From positions 3,635,501-3,699,500 of the forward strand of contig NZ_CP083952.1 of the NCBI RefSeq assembly GCF_006442545.2: 64,000 nucleotides of DNA, in the 5' to 3' direction. Positions 27,848 to 36,192 of this stretch are shown piece after piece (the first letter of the stretch is position 1; each line of letters begins with the position of its first letter). The notes under the pieces were generated by a model. It ran no database searches, was not told the origin of the DNA, and saw nothing but the letters and a program-made list of their open reading frames with translations. The DNA comes from Mesorhizobium sp. B2-1-8 (GTDB lineage: Bacteria; Pseudomonadota; Alphaproteobacteria; Rhizobiales; Rhizobiaceae). Made by a program: the position numbers and the translations under genes.

Positions 27848-28441
27848 GTGTCGACGACAAAGCCGAATGTTCTGGTCGCAACCTGCCATGACAAGCAGCC
27901 GCAACATGCAGTGCTACACGACGACGCGCTCCAGCTGATGAACAGTTGGCAGATGGCTCGGTACGTCTCCCTGGCGCTATGCCGCGCGCAGCAGCGGCTG
28001 GAGAGCCGAATAATGGTCAATCCCGGTATTCAGGGATTGACTGGAGATTCCCTGCAGCGAACGAAAGGCCGAGCAAAGCACATTCTCACTGATCCAAGGA
28101 CGTATGCGATTGCGCGGGAGGCTGAGGTCTTAGCGATGACCGAAACTCTAAAGCTTCAAGATAATATCCCCGAGGTGGCGGCTTCGTCGCTCGCCGGTGT
28201 CATAGCCAAGTTGGAGATGATCGTCGGCGCAGATCGAGATATCGGTGACCCGACTGACTTCCCGTGGCCGCATATTGCTTCGGTGCTACGTGACCTCAAA
28301 GCCGTTGCGGGCGAATTGCCTCCTTATCGGCCGGACCGCGCCTCGACAAGGACTGATGCAGCGCGTTATTGGCAGGATGCTTGCAAGCTCGTCAGGGCGC
28401 TTGCGGACGAGGATGCTCGGCCTAACCAATCCGCTTTATAA
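27848..28441 (+). CDS. Orphan soluble protein
   Basis: A 197-residue protein starting at GTG 27848 behind a strong GGAGG site. Helical, with no membrane segment or signal peptide and no motif I recognise. Central region IPEVAASSLAGVIAKLEMIV and a Trp/Pro-rich stretch (DFPWPHIASVL). It is paired with the divergent XRE regulator, an arrangement typical of accessory regions, but no function can be assigned. Confidence 0.65.
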   Translation: MSTTKPNVLVATCHDKQPQHAVLHDDALQLMNSWQMARYVSLALCRAQQRLESRIMVNPGIQGLTGDSLQRTKGRAKHILTDPRTYAIAREAEVLAMTETLKLQDNIPEVAASSLAGVIAKLEMIVGADRDIGDPTDFPWPHIASVLRDLKAVAGELPPYRPDRASTRTDAARYWQDACKLVRALADEDARPNQSAL

Positions 28442-28722
28442 ATCTCGCGAGGCTGTCCAAGGCTTGGCACGGTGCCAAGTTCCCTAATGTGGGCATGTTG
28501 AAACTGGCCGCTGTGCAAAAGCATCGTCACAGCCATACGCGTAGCTATTGCCGAAATCGCTGGTTTGTTTGAAGGGAATCCGGCGGCTGCCCGGATAGCG
28601 TCCGGGCTATCGCTAACCCGAACATCCTGCCGACTGCTTCCGTGGTGCTTCCGCCACGTGTTTCTTGGCCCCTTCGCAGAGAAACAAGGTCTTGCTAACC
28701 GACTGTTTTTACGATATAAAAT
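28442..28722. other. Gap without a gene
   Basis: About 280 bp between the orphan gene and the tRNA-Arg fragment. An inverted repeat (GATAGC...GCTATC, 28595-28613) is visible; nothing coding is supported. Confidence 0.35.
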
Positions 28723-28767
28723 TGGCGCACCCGACAGGATTCGAACCTGTGACCTCTGCCTTCGGAG
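28723..28767 (-). repeat. 3' fragment of tRNA-Arg (probable att site)
   Basis: The minus strand reads the 3' part of a tRNA-Arg(CCG-type): anticodon-loop remainder, variable loop, T arm (GGTTCGAATCC) and acceptor strand ending in GCGCCA. The 5' half is absent; upstream sequence is unrelated. Such 3' copies mark an attachment site of a tyrosine integrase. It lies 73 bp after the stop codon of the integrase gene. No intact tRNA-Arg is in the window. Confidence 0.8.
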
Positions 28768-28839
28768 TCTGTTCCCCAGGAGGAGCTCCCAACCTCTGCC
28801 AGCGATCACAGATGTGATGCCGGCGAGGAATATAAATCG

Positions 28840-30093
28840 TCAGGCAGCTTCCTTGAATGCGGTTTTACGCTTCTTCTTCACGAGCATATCGCGGACAAAC
28901 TTGTCCCATCGCGCCATGGCGGCACGTTTTTCCGGCATATAATTCCAGCGATCGTAGCTCTTGGAACTGACGTCCTGCAGGGTGTGGTTCTGCAATCGGT
29001 CTCGGATCTCTTTCGAGAGACCTGCCTTGCCGGCAAGCGTCTTCCAGGTTCGCCGGAGATCGCGGTTCGTCACGACGGGGATGACCTCGCGATCGCGTTG
29101 GCGCCACATGAATGAGTAGAGCGTGCCATGGCTGACTGGCTTGGACGGGTCGGTTGCGGATGGAAAAAACCAGCCAAATTCATTCGGCTTGATCGACCCG
29201 ATAAGCTCCGCCGCAATCTTAGGCACGGGGATGGCGTGAGGCTTTCCATTCTTTGTTTTGGACCAATCGATGATGCGTTCGGCCGCATCCCATTGATCGA
29301 CGTGTAGCCGAGCGATCTCCTCGACGCGCTGGCCCGTCAGCATAAGAATTCTTACGGCACGCGTGTAAGGGGGGTGAACCGGCGCATCGGGAGATTCGAG
29401 CCAACGATAAAGACGGATAAATTCCTCTTCGTCCAACCAACGCGTTCCAACGTTTTTCGGTTCGGTCGGAATACCTGCAGCTGGATTGTAGACGAGACGA
29501 AAGCGACGGACCGAGGTTGAGCGGTAGTCATGTTCGGACTTCAGCCCCCAACTGTAGGCTGAGCGAACATAGCTCCGAACGTGATCGGCCATGGACCGTT
29601 TGCCTCGCTGATAAATAGGGCGAATGATGTCCCTAATCTCATCAGGCTCGATATCGCGGGCAGGGCGGTTGCGACCGAGCGAATCGGCGATCTTGTTCAA
29701 CCCCTTTTCGGCCTCCTTCCAGGACGGTTTTCCATCCGCCTTGAGCGACGCCACGTAAGCCTCGAACAGATCGGCGACCGTGCCGGGTCGCGTGTCGCCC
29801 GCAATCTTGATGCTGCGTCCCTTCTGGATCATGTCGGCGAAGTCGCGTCTGAAAGTCTCGCGGGCCTGGCTGAGGCCCATTGACGGATACGAGCCGAGCT
29901 TTTTCTTGAGACGCTTTTGGTCTCGCCACTGTTGGGCCATCCAGTCCGCAGTCACACGGGTAGGCATTGGCTTTATCACCAGAACGAGGCGGCCTGTTCC
30001 GTGGCCCTCGCCATCGACAAGGTTCTGCTGCTTTCCGGTCTCGTCGACCCGCTTCAAAGTGCGGCGAATCTCTCCATCGGTAAGGCTTGGCAC
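28840..30093 (-). CDS. P4-type tyrosine integrase
   Basis: A 417-residue site-specific recombinase with the DUF4102-like arm-binding N-terminus (SLTDGEIRRTLKRV, KKLGSYPSMGLSQARE), a core-binding domain (130-230) and the catalytic domain: Arg in TGQRVEEIARLH, RDLRRTWKTLAG (the first His of the usual HxLR box is Arg here), QNH and tyrosine in SYDRWNY. GTG start with GGGAG site. Sits between the tRNA-Arg fragment and the point where radC is cut, so it probably mobilised the accessory region to its left or right. Confidence 0.88.
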   Translation of the reverse strand: MPSLTDGEIRRTLKRVDETGKQQNLVDGEGHGTGRLVLVIKPMPTRVTADWMAQQWRDQKRLKKKLGSYPSMGLSQARETFRRDFADMIQKGRSIKIAGDTRPGTVADLFEAYVASLKADGKPSWKEAEKGLNKIADSLGRNRPARDIEPDEIRDIIRPIYQRGKRSMADHVRSYVRSAYSWGLKSEHDYRSTSVRRFRLVYNPAAGIPTEPKNVGTRWLDEEEFIRLYRWLESPDAPVHPPYTRAVRILMLTGQRVEEIARLHVDQWDAAERIIDWSKTKNGKPHAIPVPKIAAELIGSIKPNEFGWFFPSATDPSKPVSHGTLYSFMWRQRDREVIPVVTNRDLRRTWKTLAGKAGLSKEIRDRLQNHTLQDVSSKSYDRWNYMPEKRAAMARWDKFVRDMLVKKKRKTAFKEAA

Positions 30094-30240
30094 TGGGGTC
30101 TCCCGTAGGCTTTCGAGTGGGATCGGCTGACGGGTAGTAGGGGTCTGTGGTTGGGCTCAAAACGGGCTTCGATCCCCCTAAAACCGACCCCAATATGCCA
30201 CAATGTCCGACTCTACGACAAGTCGGAAAAGTGATATGTA

Positions 30241-30918
30241 TCAATGTGCTAAAGCGTGATCGTGCGTGATTGAAAAGGGGCAAGTGGGATGATTGTGGAC
30301 CAGGATGATCGCGGTGGCCGACAGTTCGAGCGCGCGCTTGACCACTTCTCGGGGATAGACGGGCGTGTGGTCGACCGTGCCTGTCTGCTGCACCTCGTCT
30401 GATATCAGCGCGTTCTTCTTGTCGAGGAACAGGATGCGTAACTGCTCGCGCGCCTCGAACGCCATGGCCGAGCGGCAATAGTCGAGAAGCTGTTGCCATG
30501 AGGCCAGCACTTCGCGGCCATGGACCTCGCCGCGCGCCATGCGCTGTGCGGTCGCCGCGACGACCTTCAGCTCGAGCGCTACGGTCGGTCCGATGCCCTT
30601 GACCTCCTGCAACAGGCCGACGGGCGCGCCAAGCACTTCGGCGAAGGTGCCGAAGCGGACCAGCAGCGCCTTGGCGACCGGCTTGGTGTCGGCGCGCGGG
30701 ATCAGGCGGAAGAGCAGGAGCTCCAGAAGCTCATAGTCGGGCAAGGCATCCGGACCGGCCGAGGCAAAGCGCTCGCGCAGACGATCGCGATGGCCGAGAT
30801 AATGCGGCTTTTCAACGACTGTCGGCTTTTCATCGATTGCCGCCTTGGCTCTCGCCGCCGGCCGAACCGGCACCTCGGAGAAAAAACTCCGCTCGTCGTC
30901 GTCGCCTTGTGTCGCCAT
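30241..30918 (-). pseudogene. radC: RadC-family protein, truncated at the JAMM motif
   Basis: DUF2466/RadC (JAMM-domain) protein read from 30918. The helix-hairpin-helix part ([20 protein letters not shown]) and most of the JAMM domain are present to ILVHNHP; the normal continuation SGDPxPSxxD, which carries the remaining zinc ligand, is replaced by an unrelated tail of about 13 residues ([10 protein letters not shown]...). About 55 residues are missing compared with family length. The junction near 30270 is a likely edge of inserted DNA. Confidence 0.85.
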
Positions 30919-31114
30919 GTGCCGCCCATATCCAGCCCGCAGCTGGCAATGATCGCTGATCCCCGCGAAATACTAGGACGGCGGGCAGGGGCGGTCGAGG
31001 TCTTTTCGGCGGCAAGGAATGAGCGGCTCCGCCTATCGCGCAATGTTGCGGCAATGGGAGTGGCGCAAGTTCCCGGTGTCGTCGTCGATGACGCCACATT
31101 CGGAGACAACCAAG

Positions 31115-31498
31115 ATGCCCAGGCTCATTCGTATCCTGCTGCCAGCCGGGCTGCTTTTGAGCTTCAGTCCCGCAATGGCTGCCCCGGTGATCGATGCCGT
31201 ATCCGCCGGTAGCCGTCCTGGTCGGAACCTGCCGATCCATTTGATCCAATATGATGATCCCTGCACGGACGGCCGTTACAGCGACGGGAGGCCGCATAAC
31301 TGCCGGGAGCTCCTGCGCATGCTGGATCGGCGGGAGCGTTATCGGGAGCGTCACGACTATTACCCGCGCGAACGCTATGATCCCTGCACCGATGGCAGGG
31401 TCAGCGATGGCCGTCCGCGCAGTTGCCGGGAAATAATGCGGTGGTTCCGAGACCAGGACGAGGACGAAGACTGGCGGCCACGCAAACGCTGGAAATAG
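31115..31498 (+). CDS. Small secreted protein with two DPCTDGR repeats
   Basis: A 127-residue protein: signal peptide LIRILLPAGLLLSFSPAMAA, then two copies of DPCTDGRxSDGRPxxCRE separated by an Arg/Tyr-rich linker (RERHDYYPRERYD) and a highly charged tail. Four Cys suggest disulfides in the periplasm. ATG 31115 gives the clean signal peptide and has GGAG at 10 bp. Between radC and map on the other strand. Function unknown. Confidence 0.7.
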   Translation: MPRLIRILLPAGLLLSFSPAMAAPVIDAVSAGSRPGRNLPIHLIQYDDPCTDGRYSDGRPHNCRELLRMLDRRERYRERHDYYPRERYDPCTDGRVSDGRPRSCREIMRWFRDQDEDEDWRPRKRWK

Positions 31499-31554
31499 GC
31501 CGCTATTGACCGAGCGGACTCAGGCAATAGAGGCCAAGACCTCGCTGCGGCCTG

Positions 31555-32382
31555 CTAAGCCGGCAAGCCGGGACGGTCGAGCTTTTTGGGCGACAGTGTG
31601 AAAATCTCGCAGCCGGCGTCGGTCACGCCGATCGTGTGCTCATATTGCGCCGACAGCGAGCGGTCACGTGTCACTGCCGTCCAGCCATCCGACAGGACCT
31701 TCACATGCGGCCGGCCGAGGTTGATCATCGGCTCGATGGTGAAGATCATGCCGGGGCGCATTTCCACGCCTTCATTGGCATTGCCGTAGTGCAGGATGTT
31801 GGGTGCGTCGTGGAAGAGCTGGCCGACGCCGTGGCCGCAGAAATCGCGCACCACCGAGCAGCGCTCGGCTTCGGCGTAAGTCTGGATGGCAGCGCCGATG
31901 GCACCGGTACGCGCTCCTGGCCTGACGGCGGCGATGCCGCGCATCAGGCATTCGTGGGTGACCTCGAGCAGGCGTTCGGCAGCCCGCTTGATCGTGCCGA
32001 CCGGATACATGCGCGAGGAATCGCCGTGCCAGCCATCGAGGATGTAGGTCACGTCGATGTTGACGATATCGCCATCCTTCAACGGCTTGTTGTCGGGAAT
32101 GCCGTGACAGACGACATGGTTGATCGAGGTGCAGGACGATTTCGTGTAACCGCGATAGTTGAGCGTGGCCGGCAGTGCGCCGTGGTCCATGCCGAATTCG
32201 AAGACGAAGCGGTCGATGGTGTCGGTGGTGACGCCGGGACCGACCATCGGCACCAGCTCGTCCAGGCAGCGTGCGGTGAGGTCGCATGCCTTGCGCATGC
32301 CGGCAAAGCCTTCCTCGCCATAGAGACGGATCTGGCCGGTGTTTCTGAGCGGTGCCGTGGCGGCGTCGAGATAGGTGACCAT
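31555..32382 (-). CDS. map: Methionine aminopeptidase, type I
   Basis: A 275-residue cytosolic metalloprotease removing the initiator Met. The metal ligands of the pita-bread fold are visible: Asp in NIDVTYILDGWHGDSSRMY (two Asp), His in FCGHGVGQLFHDAP, Glu in FTIEPMIN and Glu in YEHTIGV. The substrate His is in CTSINHVVCHGIP. An upstream in-frame ATG at 32466 would add a nonconserved tail, so ATG 32382 is preferred. Core gene. Confidence 0.95.
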   Translation of the reverse strand: MVTYLDAATAPLRNTGQIRLYGEEGFAGMRKACDLTARCLDELVPMVGPGVTTDTIDRFVFEFGMDHGALPATLNYRGYTKSSCTSINHVVCHGIPDNKPLKDGDIVNIDVTYILDGWHGDSSRMYPVGTIKRAAERLLEVTHECLMRGIAAVRPGARTGAIGAAIQTYAEAERCSVVRDFCGHGVGQLFHDAPNILHYGNANEGVEMRPGMIFTIEPMINLGRPHVKVLSDGWTAVTRDRSLSAQYEHTIGVTDAGCEIFTLSPKKLDRPGLPA

Positions 32383-32797
32383 TTTGTCCGTATAGAAGGT
32401 GACGCGCCGCAGGAGTGCAGCCGCGAAGATGCCATCAGATTTGGCACTTGGGGGCGAAAGGTTCAAGGACGAACTGCCTGATGTGGCCCGAGCCGCCCGG
32501 ATTTTCGCTCGCCGAGGCGATCCTGGACCGCACGTTCATCCCCATTCCAAACTATTTCGCGTCGCGACCCGTGCGGCGGTCGAGGGCCGCGCATTGGTGG
32601 TGCGGCGCGTCGTTTTTCGGATCAATCCAATGCAACCGGGTGCGCCGAATGGCCGATGACGGCAGGCCTTGCCTTTGCCAGCTGCGGCAAAGGAGGCAGC
32701 TTTCCGCAGTGACGACACATTTCCGCGGCACAAAGCGGACAAAGCAACTTTTGACGACGAGCGGCGTTGCTGGGCGATGCCGGTCGGGAGATGTCGG
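32383..32797. other. Gap between map and DUF982 gene
   Basis: About 415 bp with open frames on both strands, none supported by a ribosome site or motif. Probably holds the divergent promoters of map and the DUF982 gene. Confidence 0.35.
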
Positions 32798-33094
32798 ATG
32801 GACAGATTGCAATTCGAGGTGCCGGTACGCATCGCACCAGGCCCAGGCTTGCCCGTCGAGGAAATCTACAGCGTCGAACAGGCGCTCGATTTTCTGCAGG
32901 ATTGTCCGGCACGCCGGCAGGGACCGGTGTATCAGAGAGCCTTCAATGCCTGTTTTGGCGCGACGGTGGATGTGGTCAAGACCGAAGACGCCTGCCGGGC
33001 GTTCATGGCGTTCTGCCGCGTCACCGGACTGATGGCCGGCGACATGATGGCGCCGCGCAAGCGCGGCGGCGAGGCGAGAGCACTGCAGGCCTGA
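32798..33094 (+). CDS. DUF982 family protein
   Basis: A 98-residue member of the rhizobial DUF982 family, with the diagnostic VEEIYSVEQALDFLQDCP, GPVYQRAFNACFGA and DACRAFMAFCRVTGL. ATG 32798 follows a CGGGAG site; upstream in-frame starts extend into nonconserved sequence. Function unknown. The paralogue at 9220-9471 is only distantly similar. Confidence 0.75.
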   Translation: MDRLQFEVPVRIAPGPGLPVEEIYSVEQALDFLQDCPARRQGPVYQRAFNACFGATVDVVKTEDACRAFMAFCRVTGLMAGDMMAPRKRGGEARALQA

Positions 33095-33247
33095 AGGCCG
33101 CTTCGAATGGGGTGAACCAGTTCAGCTTCGAGTGCGCCTGACAATTCTCATGCGGTGATGCATCAGCCGGCGCCGTTAAGCTTCCGTTTCCACCTTCGCG
33201 GTTAGCCATTGCTTGTTCTGCAATGGTTGATTCGTTGCGTCAGTCTC

Positions 33248-33523
33248 ATGGTTCGGAAGATGTCCCCAGAAAAAGTCCGTGCGTTCCCGATCGATCGTCA
33301 GCTGTTCCTGGTCAGGGAAGTTGCCGCCAAGCTCGGCAATCTGCATGGTGAGACCGCCACCTCGTTCTGGAAGGCAAAAGCGGCGGAGCTGCTCGATTTC
33401 GTGGTCGGATCCGGCAGGGACAGAACGGCAGCCAGTGACGAAGTTCGCAGGTTCTTCCTAGCCGTGCAGCGCGAGCTTTTGGCTGCCCCGACGGTCGAGG
33501 CGACGCCAAGCCTGTCCGCCTGA
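33248..33523 (+). CDS. DUF6074-like small protein
   Basis: About 91 residues: FPIDRQLFLVREVAAKLGNL, SFWKAKAAELLDFVV, AVQRELL. It aligns along its length with the product of 41932-42225 inside the tRNA-Glu element (FPLAKRS..VRRVAEVLSTKHG, NYWKQ, AVQRELW). Start uncertain between ATG 33248 and 33260. Function unknown. The last codons are part of a 42-bp tandem duplication. Confidence 0.6.
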   Translation: MVRKMSPEKVRAFPIDRQLFLVREVAAKLGNLHGETATSFWKAKAAELLDFVVGSGRDRTAASDEVRRFFLAVQRELLAAPTVEATPSLSA

Positions 33524-33587
33524 AAAAATTATTGTCAGCCGGCTAGGCCAAGCCTGTCCGCCTGAAAAAATTATTGTCAGCCGGCTA
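33505..33587. repeat. 42-bp tandem duplication
   Basis: Two exact copies of a 41-base unit (period 42) beginning GCCAAGCCTGTCCGCCTGAA; the first covers the last codons and stop of the DUF6074-like gene, the second is noncoding. Confidence 0.9.
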
Positions 33588-33738
33588 TGCGCTCCTACGG
33601 GGCCTTTGGTTGCCGCGGTCCAATCGGCCGCGATGATGCCTGCCTGTCGGCCTTGTCGAGGCGATTGTACATCCTCACCAAAAATCGACCGAACTTTTTA
33701 GCCGTTCCTTCATACATGCGTGCTTACTAATTTATGCT

Positions 33739-34977
33739 ATGGGCTTCAACTGCTTCACCCGGATTCGGCACCTGGCGGACGGCATCCGCCGGGGTAGGAA
33801 CGCGAATGTCGCCACGATCTTCGCCCTAGCCTTGCCGATCGTCGTCGGTGCGGCGGGTTTCGGCGTCGAGACCTCCTACTGGTATTACAGCAGCCTAAAA
33901 CTGCAGGCCACGGCCGACGCGGCCGCCTATGCCGGTGCGCTGGAAAAGCTCGCGGGGTCCGACACGGCATCGATCACGGCGGCCGCGACCCAGTCGGCGA
34001 CCGACAACGGCCTCGGGAACGGCACCATCGTCGTCAACACGCCGCCGACATCAGGGCCGAATGCTGCCAAAAAGGCGGTCGAGGTGATCCTCGACCAGAA
34101 CCTCGACCGGATGTTCACCTCCGTCTTCACGCAGGGCAAGGTGCCGGAGCGGGCGAGGGCGGTGGCGCTCATCACCAACGCCTCGAAGGCCTGCATGACC
34201 GCGCTCGATCCGACCGCCTCGCAGGCTGTATTGTTTTCCGGCAATACCAGCGTGAAGGTCACTGGTTGCGTGGTGACGTCCAATTCGATCGCCCCGGACG
34301 CCATCCGGCTTCAGGGCTCGGCGGCCCTCCAGGTCGATTGCCTGATATCGGCGGGCGGCGTCGTGCTGAACAATCCGGTGACGACGGTCTGCAACTCTCC
34401 GATCACCCAGGCCTTGCCCGTATCCGATCCGTTCGCCAGCGTGCCAGCGCCCGCCGCCAGCAACCCATGCCAGAATCTCAAAGGCAATAAGACAACGCAA
34501 ACAATCCAGCCCGGGACTTATTGCAGTGGCATGGACCTCTCCGGCAATGTCACGCTTTCGCCCGGCGTCTATGTCGTGCAGGGCAATTTGAAAATCAACG
34601 CGGGCGCGGTCATCCAGGGCGACGGCGTAACCATCTTCATGGCCGGCAGCAGCACCGTCAGCATGAACGGAAACGCCAACGTGACGCTCAGCGCGCCGCA
34701 GTCGGGCACCTATTCCGGCATGCTGTTCTACGGCGACAGGACAGGCGCGGCGGCGCAGAGCACCTTCAACGGTACGGCAACATCCTTGCTGACCGGCGCC
34801 ATCTATTTCCCCAAGCAGCAGGTCAACTACCTCGGCAACTTCTCAGGCAAGAATGGCTGCACGCAGATTGTGGCCGACACTATCCAGTGGTCTGGCAATT
34901 CCACGATCAACCAGGACTGCTCGAGTCTGGGAATGAAGGACATCCCCGCGGCGGCGTCAGTGGCGATTGTCGAATGA
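33739..34977 (+). CDS. TadG-like pilus assembly protein
   Basis: A 412-residue protein with an N-terminal TadE/TadG-type segment: RNANVATIFALALPIVVGAA membrane helix and the YYSSLKLQATADAAAYAGAL motif typical of Flp/TadG-like proteins. The remainder is a Gly/Ser/Thr/Asn-rich extracytoplasmic region, probably beta-helical (VTLSPGVYVVQGNLKINAGA), in place of the vWA domain seen in some TadG proteins. First of three overlapping genes. The machinery genes (tadA, cpaB etc.) are not in the window. Confidence 0.82.
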   Translation: MGFNCFTRIRHLADGIRRGRNANVATIFALALPIVVGAAGFGVETSYWYYSSLKLQATADAAAYAGALEKLAGSDTASITAAATQSATDNGLGNGTIVVNTPPTSGPNAAKKAVEVILDQNLDRMFTSVFTQGKVPERARAVALITNASKACMTALDPTASQAVLFSGNTSVKVTGCVVTSNSIAPDAIRLQGSAALQVDCLISAGGVVLNNPVTTVCNSPITQALPVSDPFASVPAPAASNPCQNLKGNKTTQTIQPGTYCSGMDLSGNVTLSPGVYVVQGNLKINAGAVIQGDGVTIFMAGSSTVSMNGNANVTLSAPQSGTYSGMLFYGDRTGAAAQSTFNGTATSLLTGAIYFPKQQVNYLGNFSGKNGCTQIVADTIQWSGNSTINQDCSSLGMKDIPAAASVAIVE

Positions 34978-35423
34978 AGCGCGGGGCCCACCGATTGACC
35001 TCAGCCATTCGCGAGGACGCGGGCGGTGCCGCGGTTGAGTTCGCGATGGTCCTGCCGATCCTGTGTCTGGTACTGCTCGGCATCGCCGACGGCTGGTCAT
35101 ACGTCACGAGTTCGCTGTCGATGCGCGCCGGCGTGAAGACGGCAGCGAACATGGTCTTGGCGGGCTCCGCCGACGACAGCGCGACGCGGGCCGCGGCACT
35201 GGCGAACTGGGAGAGGATGCCGGACGACGGTCAGGTTACGCTGAGCCGGATCTACAAATGCGGGACGACCGTGGTCGTCGCTTCGACCTTGTGCAGCGGG
35301 CCGAAGGCACCGTCGGTCTTTGTCCAGATCGACGCATCGGCGACGTGGACTCCGCCCTTCACCTTCGGCGTCTTTTCCGCCCCCAGCACGATCGGCCAGC
35401 AGGAGCTGATCCGTGTTCGGTAA
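34974..35423 (+). CDS. TadE-like minor pilin/pilus assembly protein
   Basis: A 149-residue protein with the TadE N-terminus: [20 protein letters not shown], including the conserved Glu after the Ala-Val. One membrane helix and an extracytoplasmic domain with two Cys (IYKCGTT, STLCSGP). Its ATG overlaps the stop of the TadG-like gene (ATGA), indicating coupling. Confidence 0.82.
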   Translation: MKRGAHRLTSAIREDAGGAAVEFAMVLPILCLVLLGIADGWSYVTSSLSMRAGVKTAANMVLAGSADDSATRAAALANWERMPDDGQVTLSRIYKCGTTVVVASTLCSGPKAPSVFVQIDASATWTPPFTFGVFSAPSTIGQQELIRVR

Positions 35424-35817
35424 TGCGGGAGGCTTCAGGGCCGATCGATCGGGCGGAGCCGCGCTCGAATTCGCGCTGATCGCACCGTTCCTTATCATGC
35501 TGCTATTCGGAATCTTCGCCTTCGGCTGGTCTATGAATTCGGCTTCCAGCGTTCGTTACACGCTGGAGGCGTCCGCACGGTCCCTGCAGCTTAACAACAC
35601 GCTGACCCAGGCCGACATCCAGGCGATCGCGACGCAGAAACTGCTTGCGCTGGGTCTGAGGAATGTGAACGTCACGATCGCCACCGACCCGGCGAGCGGC
35701 GGCTTTCGCATGGCGCACCTGACCGCTGCCTATGCGTTCGTGATAGATTTCCCATATTTCAACGCCTACCCGATCAACTACGCGACCACCGTTACCGTGC
35801 CACTGGTCGGCAGTTAG
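35413..35817 (+). CDS. TadE-like minor pilin
   Basis: A 134-residue TadE-family protein: [20 protein letters not shown] membrane segment with the conserved Glu, then [20 protein letters not shown]. Begins with GTG inside the end of the preceding gene. Together the three genes form one operon of Flp-type pilus accessory proteins for adhesion or secretion at the cell surface. Confidence 0.82.
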   Translation: MFGNAGGFRADRSGGAALEFALIAPFLIMLLFGIFAFGWSMNSASSVRYTLEASARSLQLNNTLTQADIQAIATQKLLALGLRNVNVTIATDPASGGFRMAHLTAAYAFVIDFPYFNAYPINYATTVTVPLVGS

Positions 35818-36015
35818 CCACGTAGTCTGCCAGGCCGAGAATCTGCTGGCCTCGAGGTCCGTGGTCAGGCTGCATGAGTTCCCCTCGTCGAGGGCATTCA
35901 ATTCAAATCTGGCAAAGGGGTCCTGGGCCGGCTCTTTTCCGCAACGGTTGTTGTCGAAATTTTTACCCAAGACATCAAGAATCTTTAAACTTTCGCCCGT
36001 TACCAAAGCACGTAT

Positions 36016-36091
36016 GGCCTCGTGGCGGAGCGGCTACGCTAGAGACTGCAAATCTCGGAAGCCTCGGTTCGATTCCGAGGCGAGGCCTCCA
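36016..36091 (+). tRNA. tRNA-Cys(GCA)
   Basis: 76-nt gene with encoded CCA. Acceptor stem GGCCTCG/CGAGGCC, D arm, anticodon stem GAGA/TCTC enclosing CTGCAAA (anticodon GCA), and T arm with GGTTCGATTCC. All arms fold. No integration repeat is seen here. Confidence 0.92.
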
Positions 36092-36192
36092 AAATTCCAA
36101 AGCTGATGGACCGGTGGATCGGGCGGGACTGGATCCCTTCCCCGGTCCATTTCCGCATTACGCCAGGCGATTCCGCTTGAGCGCAAAAAGCT

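Noticed and set aside
28723..28800. A complete tRNA-Arg gene near the P4-type integrase
   Set aside because: Sequence matches only from the anticodon loop to CCA; D arm and 5' acceptor strand are missing.
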